This document shows positions 37,601-49,800 of a DNA stretch of 64,000 nucleotides, in pieces. Position numbers and translations under genes: made by a program. The notes below the pieces were generated by a model, which saw nothing but the letters and a program-made list of their open reading frames with translations, searched no databases and was not told where the DNA came from. The stretch comes from Certhia americana. Taxonomy: Eukaryota; Chordata; Aves; Passeriformes; Certhiidae. Each line of letters begins with the position of its first letter. The first letter of the stretch is position 1. Location of the stretch: positions 90,816,274 through 90,880,273 of the forward strand of contig CM031857.1 in the NCBI GenBank assembly GCA_018697195.1. Reading direction: 5' to 3'.

Positions 37601-40600
37601 TTTTGCAGTAGTAATTTTCCCTTCTACTAGTCATTCACTCTTTTTATGCCTCAGGCCAAATTAAAAATCTTGGTTTGATTGGAACTTTGATAACAGGATT
37701 TCCCATCTCATATCTTGGTAATTTCTACTATTTCTCTTAACCATATATACACTTCCTGGATTTAACAGACATGCTTAATGCTGCTTGTAGTGAATGGAAA
37801 TATCCTTAAGAACCACTTTCAGTACAAGTGTTTGAAATGTCACTAGTCTAGACCAGGGTAAGCAATTCAAATAGAGAACAATGATGGATGAACATAAACA
37901 CCTGGGCTTTTTAAAGAAAAAGGTGAGTTTAAAATAATTTACTGAGTCTTCCCAAAGAAGAAATTTGAAGGCTTTGAAGAAACAAAAATTAAAATGTACC
38001 TTTTCATCTTTTTTTGGATAGGTGATATTAAGCTGTAAGCCCATGTAGGCAAGTACACAGGTTCCATTTGGACCAGTCACATTGTATTTACCAACTATGG
38101 GATTTGAGGGTGATGATGTTGGTGCTGGGCTAGTTGTTGGAACCTGGCTAGTAGTCTGTTTAGGAGTTGTAGGCACTACAGTAGTAGTAGGGACCATATC
38201 TTCAGCACATTCTGTCTCTGCAGAGAAAGGAAAACAGTCATTACCAAACAAAACAAAGCTGTGGGATGATCTACCTTTTTAATCCTCGAGGGAAAAGAAG
38301 ATGCAATTTCAAATAGCTTTTTTCTTAATAAAAGCTCAAAACCACAACGGTAAAGCATTACCTAAATTCTTATTGCAATTTAAGACCCTTTTAAAGCCTG
38401 GCATGTGAATATGACACTCTGCTGGTAATTGATTGAAGTTCATGGTAACTGCATCTGCTTTCATTCACATCCATCACTTTGCTTTGCCACCAGGTCAGGA
38501 TAAATCTGACAGAGCCAGCGTTCCTGCTGTCTGTTCACTGCCAGGCTGTGATCCTTATCACTCACTCCAGGCACTCGTGTGGGAAAAGCAGAGGAACAGT
38601 TATCCTGCCTACTGCTCAAAGTGGCCTCCCAGGAGATGTGTTCTCCTTTGCCTCATTCTCATTATTCTGGCAATACCCAGAGTAGCCTTAAGATACTGCT
38701 TGTGCTCTTCTGTCTTTAACAAGGGGATTCTAAGACATGCTGCTGATGTATTGTCACTGTCATTTATGAACAGAAACACACAGACTCCAAATAATTTCCT
38801 CAGAAGGCTGAAGAGTCTTTATTAACAAAATGGAGCATCTTATATAAGGTACTTCGCTCAGTAAAAAGTGATTGGTGAATGGGAACATTCACCCTCCCCA
38901 TTGCCAGTGGCTAAGTAAGAGAAACAATATATTCTATGTTATGGAAAACAAGGATGAAAAACACCACCTGTTGTTTTGAGAAAGAGTATTGCTTGGAGAA
39001 TATGTTTACACAATTTCTCCTTGAGAAAGTGAGAAGCTTTCCCTAGGAAAGAAAGGATCCTCACAGGCCTTCAGCTATGAAGTTTCAGAGACACAAAATT
39101 GTCAGCCCCACAATGTATGATGCAAGTTTGCTGCTGCATCCTCTCACATCCATCCTCCCTTCAGCCCTGCATGAGGAGCCACCCTCCACTGGGTTAACAA
39201 GGCTGTGAAGGTGTGCAAGTTCACCTTCTCTTTTCATCCAGTCCAGCAGCAACTTACAAGAGAACAGCGACTCTGATTTATTTGCCGGAGTACTTGGAAA
39301 CATGTGGCAGCAAGATTTTAACTTGATCTGGGAACCAAGAAGGTTCCTGCATTGAACATCTAAGCCAAAACCAAAGGTCATAACAAAGATATTACTACAG
39401 TAGAGGCTTCCATGTTCCAAGCCAAGGTCATCTCCACATGCCAGGGATAACGACTTGCAACTTTTTAAGGACAACAGCAACTGCAGCAACAATCAATTCT
39501 GACTCAAAGGGCCTACTTCTAAAATTTAATGCATACATAACTTGCAGAGATACAAGCCACCTAATAAATAGCTTTAAACTCAAACAGCAGCTTAACTTTT
39601 GGTTATGGCTCAGAAAGAGGAACTTTAAACATACTACCTGAAGCCACACATGTTCCAGCACAGCATGCTTTCCTATTTCTACTCCACTGCTGGAAAGTCC
39701 AAGAGCAGAATGAAGGTGGATGAAGGAAGAGTGATCCTATATTTTGTATACTGATACTGGTCTGATCCCAAAATGCAATCATTCCCTAACAAACCAAAAA
39801 GCAGCTTTCTGGGTACTTCAGTAGAGAATTACCCTCTATCTGCAAGACCTCAACACACAGGCTCTTATTTAAGTTGGCAGAGATGCAGAGTGGAAGCTTA
39901 GCCTAGCTGGGAGTTTTGATACATTATTTTTACTGAACTGATTTAAAGCAGTTTCTAGTAGCTCTTCAGGACAGATTGAAAGATGAGACAAATTCTTATG
40001 GCTTTTCTTGACAGCTACAGGAAAGCAGCTGGCAAAACTCCCAATGGAGAGAAAATGGAAGTCTCCTTTTCAGAGCTGCAGATTATCACTACCATCCCCT
40101 CAGTCAAGTCACTAACTTCCAGTTCACTGACAGAAGTCCCAATTTCTAGTTATGCAGATGCACTGAATATTGACTCTTCTTCCCTTCAGTGAGCCTTGTA
40201 CACATCACCAGCAGAAATATCCTTTCATTAAAGATTTGCAGAGAAAAAAAAATATTAAAGAAAAATTCCAGATTTAAAGTTTATCAATAACTAGCTGCCT
40301 AAGGGAGAGGCGAAGGCTCAAGCCTACAAGAATGGAACCAGAGGACCATATAAGAGCAGATTTTAAGGTCTTAAAAAGAAAAGTATTACACAGTAGGGAG
40401 ATTTTATTGAAGTTTTGTAGAAGTTAAAAACCAGCTTTCCTTGGTATCATGTCTTATGTTTGAGCCTGCTTAATCATATCATACTTATCACACCTACCTG
40501 GTTAAACAATTAGATCAAAATTTCATAATTAAAAAAAATATTGTTCTGAAGACTGCAGTAATAGAAATCATGGTTTGGTGTGGGTTTTTAAAAGCATAAA

Positions 40601-43600
40601 TGTAGGTACACATCTTTACTGCAAACGAGTTCACTGAACAGAAAAGTTTGATCAAGGGAATGATACATATAAATCTGAACCAGTCATGTGAAGCAGCCAT
40701 AAAAGAAGTCAATGCCACTATTATCATGCATCAGACAAGGTATTTTTTCACAGAAATTGGACAAGGCAGAGATATTCCAGTAGAAGGCACTTGTTCTTTG
40801 TATCCATTCCATGCTAGCGCTGGCTACCCTAGCTTTTAATATTTGTTTCAATTTAGCAGGTGCATAAATGGGATTAACAGCTAAAGAAAAGTTCTACATT
40901 TCCCATAGAAGAAGACTAAATGTAAGGCAAAGGCTTATTACTCCTTAAGATAGTATGAGTGATCAGTTTATTCAGCTCCTTTAGGTTTGAGGACTGATGC
41001 CACAAAGCAAAGGACATGAACACACCATGAAGTAATTGACCTTTAATAAATTGAAGTAAAATTCCACACTACTTTTCAATACAAGCAATCAGGATAAAAA
41101 TATGATTTGTGATTGTGCCTGAAAGAGAAAAACCTGACTGTTACAGCTGACATAAAACCTTCTGTAAGAAGATTTCTGCTCTCTACAGACCAATTCTCTA
41201 CTGTCTGCCATTATTTTGCTAATTTTCCCAAGAGCACACAGTAACTAGTTCAAATTACTTTGGTAAAGGCCATAATGCTTGGAAGTTATCAGATACTTCT
41301 TAAACTAGGATTTTGGCCATGTGCCCACTGGACCTACTGCAGCACATGTTTAACACCCATACTCATCAAGATCCCAATGCAATATCCATGGGAACCCAGG
41401 GCACTATCCCCCAGCCATGAATTCTGACATCTACAAGGAAAACCTGAGGCAAGTCCATTCATTTCAAAAGATGCTGCTATCAGAGTTTCAGATCCAGCCT
41501 GTACCCACCTTAAATATGATTAGTCAGGACTTAAAAAGAAATAATCTATTATTGGAAATATTAGCTTACAAAGTACATTTTCTGTTACAAGATACTTACT
41601 GTTCACACTGAAAGTGCCATTTGTGAGATAGGCTTCCAAAGTGACATTGCTAAAAGTAACATTGACATTCTTCATATTGATGTGCTTGGAGTTGATGCAT
41701 CTGTATTTTGTGCCCATATGTGCCTTCATAATACTTTTTTGTGATACATTCTTCACACCTCCTGTAAAAAGATAAATTGCATTAGTATGTACGAGTATTT
41801 AAAAAAAGAGGACTCTATTACATCTGGAAAGGTTTCACAACAACAACAGGAAGTTTTCATTTTACCTGTAGTTGAATTCGGGAATAAAGTTGCATCTGAC
41901 AGATTGTAGTGGAAAACTAACTCTTCAACTTGGTACTTGTCTGCAGATTCTGAGAAATTCAGGCTTAATGAATGTCCTGCTCCAAAATCCAATACCAGAA
42001 CTGGATGAGATGTGTTATCTTTACCACATGAGCTCTGTGAGTCTACTGAAGCATTTTGTGGAAGAAAAAAGTGTACAAACTGTGGTAGAAAATAAAACAC
42101 ATGTAAGCTTTTTCTCACAGCTTTTAAAATATCCTATGAAACTGTTACAAACATACAGCATACATTAATATATACTGTAAGATGTCTAGTTATATACCAG
42201 TATATAGCAAGCAGCATGTTACTGGCATTCAAGTTTGAGAATCTTGCTCTTTGAAACTGGAGGACAGGACAGTACAAACTCACAGCACTGCTTAGACTTG
42301 TTTTCCTCCTAAACCAGCAATATTTGCAGGTACTTCTGTGCTACAAGAATCAAATCTGGCAAACTCTGGACATGGGAAAAATGGGAGAATTTAAGCTTTG
42401 CTCTTTGTAGTACAACTGAGCAAGAACAAAAGTGAATGGCACATCCTACATAGCTTGGCTGTAATACTTTATTACACATTGTGAAGAAATGTGATATCTG
42501 AAGACCAACAATGTTTACTGGGAAGTTCTCAGCTTACTGCTTACAAGAAGAAACAGACAAAAGTATGTTATGAAAGAAGTCAGTTCTGGATGCAAACACA
42601 TATACCAGTATCAGCAGGATTTCAGACCACCAGCACCACTGAAAACATGGGTTATACAATATAAGGCTCAGCTCAAGTCACACGTAGCAAGTGCACCACT
42701 GGTAAAGTAGTAGGATTTTTGTAACCTTGTATTACACTGATGGCTAGGAAAAAAAAATCAACTTCAACAATAAGACTATAAATAGTCCCCAATTCCTATT
42801 CAGTAGTGAAGATACAAAAAAACCCCAAAACTTATTTGTTAAATCAAATTCTTAGTTTTCCATTAACAAACTTTTGCTGTTTGTTAATATGGAACAATTT
42901 GTAAGCACTGCACTAGTCTGTAGATACACTGAAATCTAGAGATTTGCTAAGTAAGAAGGTCACAGATTTCCAGAGTTTAAAAAGTTTAAAAGCTATGTGT
43001 CAACAGCCATTTCAGTTCAGATTTATTCCACGGGAGTGTACCAAGTTACCAAAAGAGAACTTGTAATATTTTTGCCTTTACAGTTCCAGTGAAAGCCATT
43101 TTAGTTATCAACAGGTCAGGTGTGGAATTTCAGTCACAAAAGTAATTTCATATGTTTTATTTGTGACTGTTTCAGGCAACCCCCAAGTTTGCAGTTTAAT
43201 TAGAAGAAGCATCCATAATAAAGAAAAGTTGATGCAGCATGACTGGGAGAGTAAAAATCTTTGTTGAAGCAGTTTTTCATGCACAGATACTCGGTGGAAG
43301 TTTAAACACTGCACACATGCAAATACCACGTATTTTATAAATACTAAAAATACTAATAAATGACCAGCAGTAGGATACTCACTGCCCTTACCTCTTTTTG
43401 CCCATTGGTTTTGTATTCCACTGAGAAGGCTACTGTCAAATCAGCAATTATGCAGACCTTACCACTTGAATCTTTCACTTCGAATGAAGAGGAAGCCTGT
43501 AAAAAGCCTGATAAAAATAAAAAGTGATTAACTTGGTGTCACATAAATTTGCATTTTTAATCTCAAAGAGATAAATATGTACAACTATACATTTTGGGAG

Positions 43601-46600
43601 TACAACTTAAGCATCACTTGAATTTGGAAACTTGGGCATTAACGGTCCCTAGATTAGCTTCAACATCACTAACAAACAGAAGACAAATTAAACAGCTTAT
43701 TTATAAAAATGCAAAGCCACCAATATGCTGGGTCCTAAGAGATAAGAAAAACATACAACACACATCAGTCATAGTGTTCAAGGAAGCTTCAGTGTTCTCA
43801 GTACACAGCAACAATTTGACCACCTTCAACCAGACCTGACTTAGCTTATTTGATCCTGCATTCCTCCAACACTCTGCCTTCCCCCCACAGCACACCATGC
43901 AGCCTTCACTCCTGCTGTACCAGGACACTCAGCTGTACATGCACTCAACACAGCATTTAGACAGCCTGGATTGACTGCAGATGTTTTGAAGGCACTGCCG
44001 AAAATAGCACGATAGAGCATGCTACCCTTGCCAGGAGAACTTCTCTTTACCATCCTCACACTTCCACACTTCAGAGGAGGAGGAGGAGGAGGCCAAGACC
44101 TTGACACAGACTGAGGTTATGTTTTCCTGACTGGTTTAAGCTAAACTCAGACTAGGCTGCTGAGAAAAGCTTTTCTGCCCCTTGTTCTATTCCAGCCTCT
44201 ACGCTCAGAGCACGCTGAGTACAACTGCCCAAAGTACTGACTCAAACAGGGCAAGAACAGGCAGCAAGGGGAGCACACAATCATTCTTTCTGATGGCACC
44301 AGTGTGACCAGCGTGCACTGCCAACAAAGCTTCACACAGGGGACACGCTGTGGCAGGCTGGAAACAGCTAGAAAGCTGGTTATCTCCTACTTCATTTGTG
44401 GCAAGGGATACCTGACAGTGCTCCTCCACCTGACCAGTTCTTTATTTTAGAACCTTTTATTTTTCAGATTCTCAATTTGTCACCGCCACCCTCCTCAGTG
44501 AACCTCACAGCAAAAAGCCTGCACCATTTTCATGCTAGCACTTTATCAGTATGCATTTGCAACAACTTCAGTCTTGCAGAAAACGTGATAAAAACACAGC
44601 TGCAAGACATAAGCCATTATCACAAGCAAATAAGCTTTAAGGAGTCAAACATGCTAATCCACTCAACTGTTGATAATAGCAAAGAGATCCAGATGAGAGA
44701 TTATGCATTAGCTAGCTTCCTTCCCTGAGAAGTTTTCAAAAAATAAATCTTAGAACTTTTCACTGCAAAACTATGGCAGATACAATTGCATGAAGACAAT
44801 TGTATGAATTTTTACTAGGAAAAATCAGACTTGTCAGCTGGACTGAAGTAGAAGGCACATCAGTTGCAGGAACACATTGGAAACTATTTCTCTGGCACCC
44901 AGCGAGCATTTTCCCTTGTTGCCTTTCCCTTAGCAACATCACATCCTCTCCCAGCACCAAAGGGGACAAAGCTGAAACTGGAATTCATTCAACTTTACCC
45001 AGTTTTTGGAGAGCCTAGACTTGAAATCAGAGATAAACACAAGAATGAAATTGCTTAAGAACAGATAGCGTGGAAAACTTATTTCAAACAAAAACTGTTC
45101 TACCTTTGCCTTTATGCCCGGCATAAAATTAAGAACCATATATTCACAAAGAAATATCATTTATTGCAATTCAGAGCAGGATCAGGAACATGTTCATCCA
45201 CATGGAAGTTTCAATTTGCAGCGTTTCCTTCAATTTGCATTTACATCTGGAACTTGTTTACATTTCATGCAAGCATTAGTTTTCTCCAAAGCAAGCTGCT
45301 TACACTTTCCTGAAGATTTCTAGCACAGTGTAGAAAAGTGTAGAGGCAGGGAATAAGAATCCATTGCTCCTTGAACTAACACTATGACTGAAAAATGTGC
45401 TAGAATGAAAACCCTCAGCGTGCATGCAGACACCCTTGTTTGACAGCTATTAAAAGCTTGGCAATTTTAGAGCTAAAAATAATGAAGTAACAGAGTAAAA
45501 GAATGAAAAAAATAATTTTTAAAAGACACACAGGGGAAAGAAAAAAACTGAAAAACAATTAAGAAAATTGTTGCTGATCTAAATGAAAACATGACAGACC
45601 TGTCCATTACAAATGATTCAGAGAACAACAAACAAAGCAGAGGTACCAGAAAGCATCAACTGGAAGACAAATTCTGGTAATGAAGAGTTCATAAATCACC
45701 CTCAGCAAGTTTAAGTAATACAATACAGAATAAGGGGCATGAATAAACATTAAATAGCAACACCTGCATAACTACTAGATGGAACAAATGCTATAAAACC
45801 TCAGTCCTTCTTAAGAAATATTCAGCCAGTGCTGGATTTGCAGTTTCAGTGATGAGACAGACGCATCCAGCACGAGACACTGAGCTGTCCTCGATGGAGT
45901 GGTGAGGGCTGTTTCACTGCAGTAAAGCAGCACTCACAGGCATGGTGAGCAGAGAGAACTGAGCTGCACCATCACCTGCTCCCAAGGCCTTGAAGGAATG
46001 CAGATGAAACCGAGTGAAACGTATGGGACTTAGGAGCAAAGACAAATTAGGAAAAAAACCACTGAAGAACAAATCAAGACACTGAAGGAAAGAAGGTCCC
46101 ATCTACTCTCTGCTCCAGCCAGTTCAAGGCAGAGGAACAGCTCACTGGGTCTTGCAGGAAGGCAGCTGTTGAGTTTGTGAAGGCAGATTCAGTGTCGAGG
46201 AGTGATTAATGCATGAATCACCACCAGCCCACAAACACTACAAGCCTACTGTCAAAATGTCAAGACTACAGAAAAGCAAACTGATGTTGAATCAATCTAT
46301 CCTGGGAATATTTCTAATAAAGTTGCATAATTTATTGCTTAATTCTATCAGGACATATGTACAAGTTGAGAATATTGTTTGTACATCTCTTAACATATAA
46401 TTCTTTGCAATTAAACACAAAACTGATACAACCTCCATATTCTTAGCTTTAGGCAATAAATGTTCCTCTTTACAAACTGCAGAGCCCTCTCTGACAACTA
46501 TTGGTGGCACAGCAAGTGCAGTACTTGGGATTTAAATGAAACGGTCCAAGACATCTCAAGAGCCAAAAGGAAGTTTTGTTAGGTTCGTTATTCACTTGGC

Positions 46601-46705
46601 TGGAAACACTACATTATGGATATCTAGTAAAGAGATTACCAAAAATGTACTAACATCAAAGAAATTTCACTTGGTTCAGATGCTTTCTTTGTATTCCAGT
46701 AACTT

Positions 46706-46739
<34 letters not shown>

Positions 46740-46767
46740 TTTTATTTTTTTTATTTGTTTATTTTTA

Positions 46768-46801
<34 letters not shown>

Positions 46802-49800
46802 CTGCTTTTAATATTTATCCTAGCTGCATATTTTCAATCGAAAATCGTAAGATAATCTCTCCCTTTATACCTCATTTCTGCAATTACAGTCCCATGCAAG
46901 AAAACACTTAAGATAACTGTTAAAGCAAAAACTAGAGATGTTGTTTGAATTAAATCCAGCATCCTTCTTTATCTAACATACCTACCTCAAAAAAACCCCG
47001 AAGTATATTAACAGTCTGAGATAAAATAAGCAAGTCAAACAAAACAAGTACTTCCTTGATTGTCTAACAATTTATCTTAAAGAAATCCACCTCATAAAGT
47101 TGTTTATTTTAAGCTGAAAACTACAAAGCTAGCAATCTAGCACATGCTTTCAAGTTTCAACCTTCCTATAACTGCAATCCTGTTAGTCAAACACAACTAT
47201 CCCTGATCTACTCTCCCGTATAATAAAAACCTTCTAAGGGAGAGAGACAAATGGGCAAGAATGCACTAGAAAACCGAGCATATTTAATGGCAATTGTGTA
47301 CACCATCTGCTTGCAAAGAGGACTTCAGTTACTATTGTTAATGATATACTTTCCTTACAATTTTTATTAGGAACATGGAACACTGAAAATAAGGAAACAC
47401 AAAATTCTGTATAATCTCGGGTTTATTACTATAGTCATGTTTCCAGCATAAGCAAAATTTTTGTTAGCATTTTTCTCCCTCTTGGAATAAAGGGCAGCAA
47501 GCCATCAAAATCCACCTGGGCACACATCCTGTATCATCCATCAGTACTTTAATCCATACAGCTATCCAGTGGATGGGACTGTCTGCAGTTACACCAACTG
47601 CCTATGGTGTTCAGGAGGAAAATCACGGCTGCAGCACAGAGCAGCTGCCAGCTCCTGGATGTGCTGGGATGGGTTCAGAGCATCCCACAGTCTGCTAACA
47701 CTCACAGACTCTCCTCAGTTCCAGCCCACCCTGGAATTATTGTGCAGCAGCACCTGGGGTTAAAGGATGCCAGCCCTGCTTAACCATTCTGTAGCTAAGC
47801 TGCAGCTCTCATGTGTTGCCCTGCACCTTTGCCCAGGTGTTCTGATGACAAACACAACAAACACTGCTATCTGTGGGGAATTAATCCAAGGAGATAAGAA
47901 ATACTGGTTATTATCTAAAGAAGGTTTATTTTCCATTGTAAATGTTAACCGAACTGCCCAGTAATTTACTTATTCTGATGGTTCAGAATGATCCTGTCAC
48001 CTCAGTGCCATGATGTGAACAGTGGTAATCTTAGTCACCACTTTAAACTCCTAAATCTATGCCAGAGAATAGAGAAAAAATCCCCGAGGAGCTGTGCTCT
48101 CCTACAATAATGCTCTGTCTTCTAATGTATGCACCACTCCCAGAGGGATACCAGGTCCAAGCCCTTTATCAGAAGACCAAGTCAAGATCACTTCCTTAGG
48201 ATTCAGAAGCTATATCACCTCGGGATAACACAGAAAGAAAAAGACAGGAACAACTGGAAGCAGGAAAAGCCCTTGACATACAAAACACTTTGGTGCCCAT
48301 AAACTTATGGTCTCCATAAAATTATGAGTTGTACTTACCTTTCAGCAACGGACACATGAGACTGAATGCTGGCTATCAGGAAAGATGGCAGGAAAAAACA
48401 AGGCTGGACTCACTTGAATACATGCAATAGTGGGGAAAGGGAGAACAGAGCTTACTTAATACAAGGATGCATGAGAGTACTTTAGGGATAAGAGAACAGC
48501 TGCACTTGTGCAGGTGCAGCACCTGATTGATTATTTCAAATTCCTGATCCTGCCCAGAATATGCATCCTTGCGAATCAAGAGACAAATTCACAGAGCCTC
48601 AGATTACGGTTTTAATATTGTTGACTCCAATTAAGGGAGTAAACATTTTGGTTTTCAATTCAAGTTTGCAGATGAGTAACTTCTGTCTTTATAAACCAAT
48701 TTATACAAGTACAAAAGCTAATGCTTTTGTAAAGGAAAAGCCATTTATTATTATCTATTATTTAGATAGGTTGCTTTCCTATTTTATTTTTCCTATTTAG
48801 CTAGCTTTCCTATTGAAAGGAAAGGCTATCTAACAGCCATACACTTGCCATTTGACCAGAGAATTGCACAACTGCAGCAAGTTTAGTCACATGAAACTTC
48901 TTTATGGCTTCCTATCTAGAGAAAGGAAGTCCTGGGATAGCTCTATAGCAATGATTGCCTGAGTGCACTGGGAGAGCTGAACTCCCCTGGCCAGGCCCTT
49001 TTCAGCATTCACACAAGTCCATTTTGCACTGGCTCTGGTTAGTGCTGCTGTATCACACCACACAACTAACACACATTCTTCAAGGCAGCTGCCAGCCCCA
49101 AACAATGTTTTGAAGAAAGGAGCACTGTGTGACAATTTAAAGAGAAAGCTTACCCAGAAGAGAGGATATTGGAAATAAGGCAATAAACAAACTGCCTGAG
49201 TAAAACCACTCTCCTAGTCCTACAGAGTAGATCTTAACCCTGTCAAGGAAATTAAAATACAGGTATTCCTATATCATATGGAGTGAATTCTTATTAAGAA
49301 AACAGATGCCATCAGTAGTTTAATACAAGAAAACCAAATGTATTAACTGTGAACTACTGTGCTCAAAATTGAACACTGGGAAGGGAACAAGTACCCACTG
49401 CACAGAGCTGAAGCACATTTAAACCCCATACTCTTAATGCCAAGGTGCACCTAAGGCTCTCCCATTTGGAAGTAACTAGAAAAACTAGTACTGAGAGTCA
49501 GTGGTGCTGTCAAGGGACAGATAAGGTTAAGAAACTGCTATACTAGGACTGAAAGGGCCACCAGTCCATCTTGAAGTCAGATAACCAAAAAACTGTGGAA
49601 TCCTGACTTACCAAAACATAAGGTACATTTAGAAGTATGTAATATAGAATCAAGATAATGCAAGGAAGTGTTCAAATAGCTGTTGTAATTCACACCACTC
49701 ACGTGCCCAAAACTGCCTTCTGCCAAGCTTAAGAGAACACATACCAAGAGATCCATTTCAGCACCAAGCTTTCTCAAGGAATTTCCAAATAACCACGGCT

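Larger units (their letters stand above)
38218..41599 (-). other. LAMP1 intron 4
   Basis: A 3.4 kb intron containing the solo LTR at 38752-39112. No other gene is recognised. Confidence 0.85.

Noticed and set aside
46536..46811. Lys-rich open frame
   Set aside because: Translation of the A30 tracts.
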